A stretch of DNA of 64,000 bases from Penium margaritaceum (Eukaryota > Streptophyta > Zygnematophyceae > Desmidiales > Peniaceae). The stretch is taken from NCBI GenBank assembly GCA_023375785.1, contig SZWC01003926.1, forward strand, positions 57,081 to 121,080, given 5' to 3'. This document shows, one piece after another, positions 21,055-30,789 of the stretch. The translations under genes and the position numbers were made by a program. The notes under the pieces were generated by a model. That model saw only the letters and a program-made list of their open reading frames with translations. It had not been told where the DNA came from and made no database searches. Position 1 is the first letter of the stretch. Each line of letters opens with the position of its first letter.

Positions 21055-22090
21055 CTAGTTGGAGACGTGCTGCACATCACGGATTATGTGCAGCTCCTTC
21101 CTACCACCGACCACGACTACCACCTCCATGCCACCTTGTCCGGCCACTGGCTCCACTGTGTCATTCGCGACCACCATTGACTTGAAGGACTTCTCGTAGG
21201 TGACGAACCCCGGCTTCTTGACCTGGATGTGCTTCTCGACCCCAGAATCTAGGCACCGCCTGTTGGCCTCCTTGAGGAAATCTTTCTTGTTTCCATTGAG
21301 GATCGACTTGCCTTCGGTGTTATTGCGGCCGGCCCTCGCCTCGTCCTGGCACTCACGGGCCCAATGGCCCTCCTTGCTGCAGTTGCGGCACGCACCTTTC
21401 TTGCCGCCCTTCTTGCTGCCACCCTTTCTGCCATTTCCCTTATCCCTACTTCCGCCACAATGCAATCCTTCAGTGATGAGGGCCGATGAGGAAGACAAGG
21501 CCTCCCCGCACCTCCAGGGATGTGCCTCATTGCGGATGTACTCTTTGACTGCGTGATAGGTGAGCTTGTATTCCGGCTAGCCTCCGAGGAAGGTGATGAG
21601 TGGACCCCAATTGTCAAGTAGGGCCATGAGGAGGGCCATCACTCGCAGCTGTGTGTCGATCTTCTACTCCATGTCGTTGCATTGTGAGGCGAGTGATTCA
21701 ATCTGGTGCATGGCGAAGATGACATCATCTCCCTCCTTGATTCTCTCCGTGAGGAGGTGTTTCATCGCAAAAATTTTGTTTGCAAGCGACCTGGATTGGT
21801 AGATGGTGTAGAGATTTTTCCAGGCTTTGGCTGCCAGCTTGCAGCCTTGGAATTAGCCCCACTACAACTCGGCTGTCCCGGACACCAGGAGCATGAGCGC
21901 CAACGTGTTCTTTTCAAAGGCCTGCTTCTCCCCGTTCGTCGCAGTCGCCTTTGTGAGAACCTCCCAACATGACATCCAGAAACCCCTTCTACACGAGGTG
22001 CAGGACTAATTACCACCTCCATAGCTCAAAGCCTGGACCACCTGCATACTTGTGGATGGGCTACGTCTCCTTCTGCGACATTTGCGCAGC
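21055..22090 (-). pseudogene. copia E gag and protease
   Basis: UBN2-type gag is read at about 22000-21540, with 'SLANKIFAMKHLLTERIKEG' and 'SLASQCNDM'. After a stop it continues at 21498-21055 with a Lys/Gly-rich stretch and the knuckle CRNCSKEGHWAREC (CCHC intact). The protease triad Asp-Ser-Gly is intact in 'CLDSGVEKHIQV' near 21240. Gag and protease share one frame. The layout equals that of element A. Confidence 0.87.
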
Positions 22091-22205
22091 TTCTACTCCG
22101 ATTGGTTCGCAAATGTTCACGGCGATGTTGTCCAAGTTGGCAATCCCGTGCGCTACGGATGACGTGAACGTTGGATACGATCAGGGTTGTGGGCTTATAA
22201 CCCTT

Positions 22206-23164
22206 TGTCAGGAAATCTGTGTCGTCCAGTTCAGACGTTGATTTGACTTTCTGTAGTGGTTCACTTCTTTTGTTTTGGGCGAATCTGAGATTGAGCGTGA
22301 GCTTCCTGGTTGTCCCACGCTTTGTGAGCATGAATTTGGAGACAGTCAGTTTTGTGAAGGAAACAACGTCACTTTGCATTACTTGATTTACATGGATATG
22401 GTCTGAACATTTACAGGGCTAGTCATGAGATCTCCAGTGCACCAAGCCGTGCACGATTTGGCCAAGCATAGCCCAAGTTTTGCTTGTCAAAGCGCAGGTC
22501 TCACTCACCCGCGAAACGTCTAACGCCTCCATGGTGCGCACACGCCGTGGCGCCTTCCTTCACTTGCGAAGTGCCCTTCCCAAGGTGCAGATCCCTGTGC
22601 ACAAAATGGAGGGATTGAGTGCAATTTTGCACCTCGTCCACTTTTGGGTTGAGTTTGATGATGGGGTGCGACAGGGTTTCAAACCTGTCTGCGGACCTGT
22701 TGTCAGAATTTTGACGAAGTCCCTGAGTAACAAACCATACTTCTGGGTTTCGGACGCCGAGGCAGGATTTTGGCCAAGTCCCTCAGTGACAACCTGCACT
22801 ACTACTTCCGGTGGATATCATCCACCGGACGCTTCGGCATTCTTCCGGGGCAAAATACCCAGATGGAAATTTGTTACTCGTTCTGGTCGATTTTTCACCG
22901 GCAGTTGAGTCGTGGCCGGCTCACAGAGCTATCGTGCACATCCCAAATTTGGAAACTCATATCCCCCTCATTACTTGTCCAATTCCGGTAAAACAACTTC
23001 TACTGGATTTAGCAACCCGTCAACTTTCAGGGGCAATTCTCTGTCTAAGGGTCCAAGCAATCCTTGATCAGATAGATTGAACTGCAAGGATTTTCCTCTC
23101 TCTGGCGGCTCGTAGGCGCCTCCCGGCGCCGCACTTGGGCATGCGGAGGGGCAATATTTCAATA
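22206..23164 (-). repeat. 5' LTR of copia E
   Basis: Plus-strand ends are TGTCAGGAAATC (22206) and GCAATATTTCAATA (23164); both are slightly mutated from the ends of the 3' copy (TGTTGGG and TTCAACA). GTGAT follows at 23165. Inside lies a primer-site candidate (minus strand GGGTTATAAGCCC next to 22205) that matches the usual initiator-tRNA complement poorly. Confidence 0.88.
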
Positions 23165-23882
23165 GTGATGTCACAAGGAAGAGAGCCATGAGGGACATTG
23201 TTCCACACATACGTCATGTAAGACACAGCTCATAGAGATGCGAAAGACCTTCTAGGCAAAGAGAGATTGTACACCATCAGCAAAGGCTCCACCGTTTGGA
23301 CACACCATTCTGTTGGGATGTGTACAGAGCAGCGGAATCCATACACACCCCATGATATTTGACAAAACAAGGCATGGGACCAAAGAATCAACTTTCATGA
23401 TCAGAGTAGAACACACACAGCTTGCACTCACATACATGCTTGGCCTGAGAAGGCCATTCCTCAAGTACATTGGTGGCATCACTTTTCTGACGGAGAGAAA
23501 AGGTCAAGCAAAAACATTACAAATTATCAGTGAGACTAAGAGAATAGCAACCAAGACCACCCAGAAAATCATGACGGAGTGGACTAGTGACATCAGCATG
23601 AAGATGCTCGAGGGGATGGGAGGTAATGTTGTTAGAGATGGAGAAGGGAGAGCAATGGAAGAGGAGGAGTGTGACAATGGTACACAGTACAAAAAATCAC
23701 AGCAAAATATGTGCACAACAACACAGCCAGAGGACTGCAAGAGGACACTACGGCTGGAGACAAAGTGTGGTCACGGATAGCATGCTGAGCTGAAAATCAG
23801 GTACATACAAAACAGCTGGCAAGAACAAGTCCCCCCCGGCCAAATTAAACAGATAGTACCAACACCTTGAACAGGAAGCAAC
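23165..23882 (-). pseudogene. copia D post-protease and integrase core
   Basis: At 23882-23840 the minus strand reads 'LLPVQGVGTICLIWPGG', the motif after a copia protease. The integrase core follows in another frame with 'HADVTSPLRHDFLGGLGCYS', 'SLRQKSDA' and 'TSQQNGVSKRW' (near 23320-23290, where the catalytic Glu has become Lys). It reaches the insertion point of E at 23169. Stops are frequent. Confidence 0.75.
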
Positions 23883-24165
23883 TGGATGAGATCAAGGTAC
23901 CACAAGAGGAAGCAATGGTCATCCGCATCGACAACTACAGTGCCATCGCTATAGCAGAGGACGACATGATCTCCCGGCGTACAAAGCACATCGACATTCG
24001 GTACCCCTACTAACGTGACCTTGTCGCCAAGGGTGTCGTGGAACTGGAGCATGTTGCAACCAAGAAAATGCTTGCGGACTTCTTGACAAAGTCGCTAGAC
24101 AGCGACTTGCATGTTGCAGACACTCAAGGAATCGGCATGGTTGATACAAGAGAGGAGAACTAAAT
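23883..24165 (+). pseudogene. copia F RNase H, C-terminal end
   Basis: The plus strand reads 'VIRIDNYSAIAIAEDDMIS', 'RRTKHIDIRYPY', a stop, then 'ELEHVATKKMLADFLTKSLD'. These are the last conserved boxes of copia RNase H. The rest of F is missing: the sequence switches at about 23882 from minus-strand D to plus-strand F. RNase H would remove the RNA template. A 96-base tail leads to the polypurine tract. Confidence 0.85.
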
Positions 24166-24261
24166 ACCAAGGCAGCTGACGTGCACAAACACAACACAGA
24201 GCTACGGGTTCATGCGGAATAAAATTACCACAGCAGGTGGCCTGAGGTGCAAGGAGGAGAA

Positions 24262-24900
24262 TGTTGTTCTTTTATGCCCCATGGCCACTGCTATGGATTA
24301 ACGGACAGGTTGGGCATGCAGTGCTCCCTTGGAGTAAGTCCCCCAAACCTCGTTTGTGGTGCAAGTTCAAGCGAGACACCAGAAGTGTAGCGCAACGGAT
24401 AGCATGTTGGACTTAGGGACAACAGGTCTTGCGATCGAGCCTTGATGTGCGTGAGAAGGTTTTTTACCTTCCTACACAGGGGAAGTTTCTTAGACATTTC
24501 TCCATGCATGAGGAGGATGTGCCACTTGACGGTCAGTGGATGTGCCAATTGGCGAGCTGGTGAGGTGGTGTGGATTGTCCACTCCAAAAGTGCCACTACT
24601 CACACACCTCAGCCGCCAGGCCTAGGACTATATGTACCAGGGTCATTCCTCATTCTAATTACACAATCTAGCCTTAGATGCTCCGTACAGAGTTGTCCAA
24701 CAAAGGAAGAGTACAAAGAAGACACTAGTTGGTCTAAGCCCCAGGAGTGAGTCTTTGACTAGCACCTCGCGCGAAAGTGACCAAGTGTTAAGTGGACATA
24801 GTTGCTAGGAAGTGATTGCCGAGGAGCTGCTGAGTGTGGAACCGTGATCCTGAGGGTGATATCTTCTCCCAGCTGAAATGCTAGGTTCGGACAGCAGGTG
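24262..24900 (+). repeat. 3' LTR of copia F (right end approximate)
   Basis: The purine run GCAAGGAGGAGAA (24249-24261) matches the tract of E, and TGTTGTTC opens the LTR at 24262. A TATA-like CTATATG lies near 24628. The right end is set only by the start of element G gag near 24906. No gene was recognised inside except the tRNA-like stretch listed next. Confidence 0.6.
24382..24445 (+). other. tRNA-like sequence (degenerate, tRNA-Arg-like)
   Basis: TAGCGCAACGGATAGC (24388-24403) resembles a tRNA D-arm with the internal A box. 'GTTGGACTTA' follows where an anticodon stem would start. GGTCTTGCGATCGAGCC (24425-24441) resembles a T-arm with the B box. The acceptor stem does not pair well, so a working tRNA is unlikely. 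It may be a tRNA pseudogene or the head of a SINE inside the LTR. Confidence 0.45.
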
Positions 24901-24905
24901 CTATT

Positions 24906-25559
24906 GTGTCAGCGGTGTTTTCTAGTCCGTTTACCTCAGGCCGATTGACAGCCACGAGGGCGGCCCAACTACGTGAGTTTAACCCCCTCCGTCAAGGTTC
25001 CACAGAGTTTGTCACTGACTACTGGATCCGCATGATGCACCTTCACCTGCACCTTGGGACCGGTGGCGAGACACAGTTGTGGGCACTCGACAACATCATG
25101 ATGGGGGTGCACTTGGACCACGTGAAGATCTTTATGAGCTTCAACTGTGTGGCTCTCTCTGAGTTTTCAGAATCACTACAACTGCCTCCTTGGGCCCATC
25201 GCTACTTCCTCCAGGCCACATCGGCTCATGAGGCTGCCATCACCCATCAGTAGAGTCCACTTGTTGCTGTAGTGACTACGACACCTCCTACGCCTCTGTC
25301 CCAGTTCACCAATCTCACCTCCACCACTTCCTCCTCCTCTATCCTGAGCGGCCACACTCAGGGCGTTGGAAGGGTCACACAGGGGAAGAAGGGGAAGAAG
25401 CAATGCGGGAAGGGACAATATCAGCAGCAGTCCGCGAGTAGTGGTAGTGGACGTTCTATCCACTGCTACAACCGTGGAGGCACTCACTATCATACGAAGT
25501 GTGAGCAGCCTCTTGACTGGACTATGATCATGCGCAGCCTTCAAGCAACGCACATGTAG
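24906..25559 (+). pseudogene. copia G gag
   Basis: The first frame (24906-25253) reads 'AAQLREFNPLRQGSTEFVTD' and 'FVTDYWIRMMHLHLHLG', corresponding to 'LREFNSLHMGESETVTAYW' in B. It stops at TAG and then shifts. The second frame (25272-25559) has a Thr/Ser stretch, a Lys/Gly-rich basic tract, Gln repeats and a knuckle-like 'CYNRGGTHYHTKC' with Arg in place of the second Cys, as in B. The N-terminal part is missing. Confidence 0.78.
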
Positions 25560-25796
25560 CGGATTCCCTTGAGTGACACACGGATGAGATGCGCCGCGAT
25601 CACAATTGTAGAAGATGTTTTCATTTCACCAGGCAGCGGTAATATGGACCCTCAAGATCGCACAATCATAAAACTCTGTCAGCTATTGATGCTTCGAAAT
25701 CAGGGAGGTGCAAGTGTGTTGTCACAACTGATTGATCCCGAGACAGCTTGACTTACTACGACTGTTGCCTGTGATGATGCTTGTAGTGGAGCTCAG

Positions 25797-26230
25797 TTGG
25801 CTTGCGATGAGGATAGACCTGACGGTATGGACAGGCATGACGAGTCACATATTTGTGTTGTTTGTCGTTTTCATGAGTCCTCTGCGACGCATCCATCAGA
25901 GGCAGAGTGTTCTCTGGCATGTTTCTCAGTGATGATGACTGTTCGTGAGCCGAGTGGCACCTGGATCATTGACTCTGGTGCCACCCATCACATGACCTGC
26001 CGTCGAGAGACTTCGTTATGCTCTGTCCCTTTACTTCTGTTTGGTCCGTTTGCACAGGGTCTGGTCACTCGTTACATGTAGAGGGAGTTGGGGTTGTGCG
26101 GTTTGATGGTCCGTCTGGCCCCTTGTACATTTCCGATGTGCTCTTTGTCCTTGCTCTTGAGCTCAGTTTGCTCTCTGTACGTGCATGCACAAAGATGGAT
26201 CTCAGTATTGAGCACTCTGATGACTCTTGA
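25797..26230 (+). pseudogene. copia G protease and pre-integrase start
   Basis: 'GTWIIDSGATHHMTC' (about 25959-26001) has an intact Asp-Ser-Gly triad, unlike B and J. After a frameshift, 'LHVEGVGVVRFDGPSGPLY' and 'LELSLLSVRACTKMD' follow. The reading then degrades near 26230, and the integrase that should follow is absent. Confidence 0.82.
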
Positions 26231-26336
26231 TACACATGTCATCGTGCTTTGTGCCTCTGTTGTTGATGACCTCTATCATGTGTCTTGTTTCATTCCTTGT
26301 GCTTCTTCTCCCTCGACTATACCTGATCTAGGAACA

Positions 26337-27060
26337 TTGAAGCGGCACTCTCAGCTCAGGATGCTAACTTGTGGCATGTTGTTTGTGAGGATGAGAGAAG
26401 AGTCATCCTTGAGCACGGTGTCTATGAGCTTGTCGACCTCCTACATGGGCGGAAGGCTTTACAGGGCAAGTGGGTCTTTCACAAGTGAGTGAAGCCTGAT
26501 GGTACAATGGATCGCTACAAGGCTCGCTTGACGGCCAAGGGGTTCTCACAAAATGAGGGTATAGATTTCACTTACACCTTTCGCACCTGTTAGCTGCATG
26601 ACCACCGCTCGCGCTCTATTCACGGTTGTTGCTCACCACGACAGGGAGCTACACCAGATGGATGTGAACAACATGATATTCTATGGTACCTTATAGGAGA
26701 GATCTACATGGTCCAACCACCTAGATTCGAGGTCGATGACAAGGTCTGGCACTTGTGCAAGGCCTTGTACACCTTAAAACATTCACCCAGGTGGTGAAAC
26801 TTGGAGATCATCGACACACTAACACGTTCCCGTTACGTGCAGAGTGATGTTGACCCGTCCCTCTTTCTTAGACGGACTGCTGAGAGCTTCACTACCATCA
26901 TGGTCTATGTGGATGACCTCCTGATTACGTCTCCTTCTTTGGAGGTCGTGAAGGAGGCCAAGGCAGTCTTTCAGGCTGCTTAAAGGAGAAGGACCTTGGT
27001 CCTCCAGCAGTGTTTCTCAAGATGGAGATCGTGCGTGATCGTCAGCGGCGGACAATCTTG
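26337..27060 (+). pseudogene. copia G reverse transcriptase
   Basis: 'ILEHGVYELVDLLHGRKAL', 'KPDGTMDRYKARLTAKGFSQ', 'YMVQPPRFEVDDKVWHLCKA' and 'IMVYVDDLLITSPSLEVVK' are read across several frames. The Tyr-Val-Asp-Asp box at about 26905-26920 is intact. At least four frameshifts or stops are present, including one inside the 'DVNNAFLHG' region near 26670. It is inactive. Confidence 0.85.
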
Positions 27061-27171
27061 CTATATTAGGCACGTTATGCCAACATTATGGGGAAATGGT
27101 TTGCTGACCTTCTTGGTGCAATTCCCACAGGCTCCATCCCCATCACACCTCACAAGTAGGATGCTCTAAAG

Positions 27172-27880
27172 GTGGATGATCAAGCACAACTGGGGGAGAT
27201 AGTGGACGTGACCCTGTACTTGCGCCTCATTGACTCTTTGATGTACTTGGTGACTACCACACGGCCTAACATTACCTTTGTCGTCAACCTGCATACACAG
27301 TTTTCACAGTGTCCTCAGTCGAGAGCCCTTCACCCGGCTGTCGAGTGCTGTGGTACGTGGTTCCTACACCGTACCTCGGACTCTGCTTTTGACGATAGTT
27401 TTTTGTGGTAGTCAACGTTTGCACATATTGTGACTGGGTGTGGAGTCCTGATGGGTGCAGTCAGACAGGCAATGTGTTTCCTGTTGGGGGGAATCGTTGT
27501 GTTGTGGCATAGCGACAAGTAGGGTTGTATTGCATGTAGCTCATCAGAGTCTGAGTATGTTGCATAAAGGGGCTTTGGCAGTGAGGCAGTGTGGCTGGAG
27601 CATCTGTTGAGTGAGTTGCGTCAGTCTCTGCCTTGCGTTGTTCCGCACTATGGCAACCAGAGTACTCTTGCCATTGTAGAGAACTCTGGTATGTTTCATG
27701 CACACACGAAGCACAATGTCATTGAGAATAATTTTGTGCATGAATTTACGGAGCAATAGGTGATCTCTTTCATCTGGGTCTGCACGGACATGCAGCGGGC
27801 TGACTTCTTGACCAAGGCACTTGCGTGCAAAAAGTTCGTTATAGCCATTCAATCTGTCGGGCTCTGTCCCTTGCCTGAGA
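27172..27880 (+). pseudogene. copia G RNase H
   Basis: 'EIVDVTLYLRLIDSLMYLVT' and 'TTRPNITFVVNL' open the region. 'SSSESEYVA' near 27545 and 'ADFLTKALACKKF' near 27800 mark RNase H and its C-terminal end. The 'GYSDSDWAG' box is not recognisable, so about 50 codons are deleted or scrambled near 27400. Several stops interrupt it. Confidence 0.8.
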
Positions 27881-27896
27881 GTGGCTGAGAGTGGGG

Positions 27897-28390
27897 TGTA
27901 TGAGCATGGACTGTTGAGCATCTTATTGTGCACCTGTGTATGTTTAGCACGTGTATGGACATGCGTACCATTGGGTCATGGGAGAGTGTTGTGATATGAC
28001 TCTTCCTCTTCAGTTTGTACAGCTCATTATGACCACTCGGTCGTGTCCATGGTCGTGTAAATCCCTAATGCAGACCCAACTGGCGCCGGAGCACCGACGA
28101 GTAGTGACTCCACTCACCAGCAGATGCCAGACAGCTGCCACGACGTCATGGGTACTTGTTGGGATGCTCTGTAGTTTTTTTAATCACTAGAGTTTTCTCG
28201 GTGGACTGGCTTCTCAGCCTGATTTGCATGTTTTGCATTATCCGTCCACTGATCAATCCTGGACCCGTGTGTGTGATGATTTGTAGCCTCTAGCTCAAGA
28301 TTCTACATCTCTAGGTTCAAACCATGTTGCATTTGGATACCTATGCGTGGAGTTATGGCCAAAACAATGGTTTTGGGCCGGTTTTACGAC
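27897..28390 (+). repeat. probable 3' LTR of copia G
   Basis: The purine stretch GAGAGTGGGG precedes TGTATGAGC at 27897, directly after the RNase H tail, which is where a 3' LTR should start. GTTTTCTCGGTG near 28192 recurs near 11695 in the B LTR. No second LTR copy or target duplication was found, so both edges are uncertain. Confidence 0.4.
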
Positions 28391-28466
28391 AGACTGACAC
28401 TATTGCGTGCGTCACCCGCTGTGCTCCGAGGTAGGAATTTATGTTGTGTCTGACAAGTGTAAGTTT

Positions 28467-28470
<4 letters not shown>

Positions 28471-28512
<42 letters not shown>
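28471..28512 (+). repeat. (CT)n microsatellite
   Basis: An uninterrupted CT run of about 21 units. The flanking 28391-28470 and 28513-28644 show nothing I recognise. Confidence 0.95.
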
Positions 28513-28516
<4 letters not shown>

Positions 28517-28644
28517 AACTAAACTATTGGAGCTTATGAGACTTTACGCATCTCTTGTTGTTTGCTTGCTAGTGCGCCAGCTAACTAGACTGTGTCGCCA
28601 CATCAGCAGTAATAAAGTTAGGAAGGTTCCCAGCAGTTTTTCAC

Positions 28645-29157
28645 CAAGAACAAGGTTGAATTTTCAAGAATCGATGAATCTATGTCCGGCCAATGGTTGG
28701 ACAGGCCAAGGGGAAAACAGATGACGGGAAATCATCCCCACGGACTGGGGCTCGACCTTCGGAAGACCCAACGAGGCCGAAGCGCACCTTGGGGCCCGGT
28801 TATTCAATTAATCAAGGATCATTGAGGTCCAAGGGCAATTTGGAATTACGTCCCGATGTGCTATTATTCGAAGGGCGCTCTGGGCGGCCGTCACCGCCGC
28901 TAGTGGTGCTGCCACTGACTGATTGTCGTGGTTTACAGAAATGACATCATCTCGGCCGGTCCTTCATCGAGTGATGCAGTTTTTGGTTCATTGGAAAGCT
29001 GTGAAGATGAGCTACTTGATTCTGAGACAATAACACTTATCCCTAGATCGTGCAGAGCCAGACACGGCTCTGCGACCTCGGGATGCTTAGGATGTGTCAT
29101 CATGTACACATAGCCTTGTATGTTGAAACTTGAATAACAACTATAGTTTACTCCCAC
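28645..29157 (+). repeat. about 500-bp dispersed repeat, copy 1 (possible 5' LTR of gypsy H)
   Basis: It aligns in direct orientation with 42325-42831. Shared blocks include GGGGAAAACAGATGAC, CGCACCTTGGGG, ATCAAGGATCATTGA, GATGTGTCATCATGTACA and AGTTTACTCCCA at the right end. The two copies bracket chromovirus H, which would fit LTRs. However, no primer-binding site follows copy 1, and the left ends do not show a clear TG. An unrelated dispersed repeat remains possible. Confidence 0.6.
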
Positions 29158-29184
29158 TTTGAGGTGTGGGAGTAAACTATAGTT
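29139..29184. repeat. perfect 19-bp inverted repeat (hairpin)
   Basis: AACTATAGTTTACTCCCAC (29139-29157) pairs perfectly with 29166-29184 around an 8-base loop. The left arm is the right end of the 500-bp repeat; copy 2 at 42831 has only that arm. The right arm therefore begins a second, inverted sequence end. Confidence 0.9.
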
Positions 29185-29279
29185 TGTGTGCGTGCGTAAA
29201 GGCCACCGTATGTGCGCGTGCTTGCATGCGCACATTCACTCCGGCATGCACACAAACACACCCCACTCGCTGACATGCA

Positions 29280-30110
29280 AGCCAAGATAGACCAGTCGGA
29301 TAGGCAAAACGTGGACCTCAATCATGAGCTCGCGAAACATCCAGTGAAAAAACCAGTGGCAGCTGCCACTACACCTAGTTTTGCGGTGGGCGTCCCAAGG
29401 CCACTGAACCGGAGCCCTTCGACTTGTCAAAGAAGGATGGAACTGATCCGCACACATGGATACTCGAATTGGAGCTGTAATTCATTTCCATTGGCGTGGA
29501 TGACCAAAGGTACAAGGCTCTTTGTGATTATGCCACGACCTTGTTCAAAGGGGCATCATTAGATTGGTTGGCTGATGTGATGCGGTCCAATGCACAAACT
29601 AGTGGAGAAACAATGGTCTCTGGTACTATGGTCGTTACCAGAATTTCAACCCTATTGGCTCCAACCTATAGCAGTGGCGACCCTACCCTGAAATGGCCGA
29701 CATCGTGGGAGGAGTTCATGGTGTCGTTCATTAAGTGCTTCACCATGGGTGACGTGAGGAACAATGCATGTACCAAGTTGTGTTGGCTTTGCCAAACAGA
29801 TAGCATCACCAACTACTCCCACAAGTTCCGTGAGATCATTTACAATTGTGGATTCAAATCTCACGAACTTTACTTCCACTAAAGCAATGGCCTCAAGAAC
29901 GACGCTTGCGTAGTGACGGTGGTGCACGACCTCAACAATGATGTGCCGGGGACGATCACAGCTGTGGAGCATTACGACTTGCATGTGCAACAGGCTCATG
30001 CTATCAGCCATAACTCTTTCACTGGTGGACATGGCAAGTGGGCCGAGAGTGAAAATACACCCATGGAGATTGGAGCATTGCAACAGCGCAAGTGCTACCA
30101 CTATTGCTAG
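29280..30110 (+). pseudogene. gypsy H gag
   Basis: An N-terminal heptad-like stretch ('AKIDQSDRQNVDLNHELAKH') is followed by the retrotransposon gag core in a second frame: 'RYKALCDYATTLFKGASLDW', 'WPTSWEEFMVSFIKCF' and 'NYSHKFREIIYNCGF' (29496-29882). After a TAA the reading goes on to a broken knuckle, 'RKCYHYC', near 30092-30110. The particle protein is inactive as read. Confidence 0.82.
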
Positions 30111-30382
30111 CCTCACCACATTGCACGTATTTTTTGGAGTCCAAAGAAGGACGAAGGCAAGGGTAAGTGGCAAGGGAAGGGGAAAAAAACAACATAGGAA
30201 GCAAAGAAAGAAACAAAGGAGTCTGGAAGCAAGGAGAGTCGTGAATAGATGGCATTACTCCTGGCTCCTCTTAGCTCAAACTGCCACTTGACTGCCGTCT
30301 GAACACCATGCGAAGGGGGTTTCCGAGGTCAAGGCATAAGATTCGGGGTATGAGAAGGAGCAGCCCGCACTTGGAGGCGTGA

Positions 30383-30584
30383 GTGAAAGTTGTCAAGGGG
30401 AAGGTGGGGAGTCTGCTAGATTGTGGTACAAGCTACTGTTTTGTGAGCATGGAGTGTACTTGGAAGTGGGGCCTTGTTCTCGTGAGCAAGAAGCAGACCA
30501 TGAACCAAGTGGAAGGCACGATTGAAGTGGGGTACCTGGCTCGTCCCCTCTCCATTTGTGTGGAGAAGCTTCGCATAACAACCG
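30383..30584 (+). pseudogene. gypsy H protease, first part
   Basis: 'GSLLDCGTSYCFVSMECTW' (about 30404-30460) is the retropepsin active site, with Cys in place of Ser or Thr in the Asp-Ser/Thr-Gly triad. The reading runs to 30584, where the foldback element begins. It resumes after 33813 in the same frame with 'YPMNDYDVIL' and 'FLHKYNP', the conserved C-terminal half of gypsy proteases. Confidence 0.8.
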
Positions 30585-30789
30585 AGGTATGGTTAATTGT
30601 TCCTCTTTTATACATTGCATGATCTATGTATTACATATATATATACAGGAAGCTTCTAGGAGGTATCCTTACGGTTCAAAGATACGTGTTCACCAAACAA
30701 TGTGTGTTATGGGAATACATTTTCATCGTTTCTAAATTAAGGGTTTTCTTTATTGTGACATTTGAATTCCAATGTACTCAATATTCTTT

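Larger units (their letters stand above)
16838..23164 (-). mobile_element. complete Ty1/copia retrotransposon E with target duplication
   Basis: A 6.3-kb minus-strand element with two LTRs (16838-17785 and 22206-23164). It is flanked by identical 5-bp repeats, GTGAT at 16833-16837 and 23165-23169. Between the LTRs, gag, protease, integrase, RT and RNase H follow in copia order. The polypurine tract GCAAAGAGGAGAA borders the 3' LTR. The LTRs are clearly related but diverged, and the genes carry many stops and lost catalytic residues, so this is an old insertion. It split the integrase of element D. Confidence 0.93.
12188..23882 (-). mobile_element. Ty1/copia retrotransposon D, host of nested element E
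   Basis: Pieces of one minus-strand copia element: post-protease and integrase core (23882-23165), integrase C-terminus (16837-16550), a long low-complexity spacer (16160-12780), and the first part of reverse transcriptase (12760-12188). Removing E with one copy of its GTGAT duplication brings the integrase halves together in reading order. Its left end is cut by B and its right end by F at about 23882. All parts carry stops and frameshifts. Confidence 0.78.
24906..28390 (+). mobile_element. Ty1/copia retrotransposon G, heavily decayed
   Basis: Plus-strand copia in the order gag, protease, (integrase deleted), RT, RNase H and a probable 3' LTR from about 27897. The left end is lost at the F LTR. 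Between the protease at about 26230 and the RT at 26337 there is no room for an integrase, so roughly 1 kb is deleted. Protease and gag resemble the B/J family rather than A/E. Confidence 0.82.
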
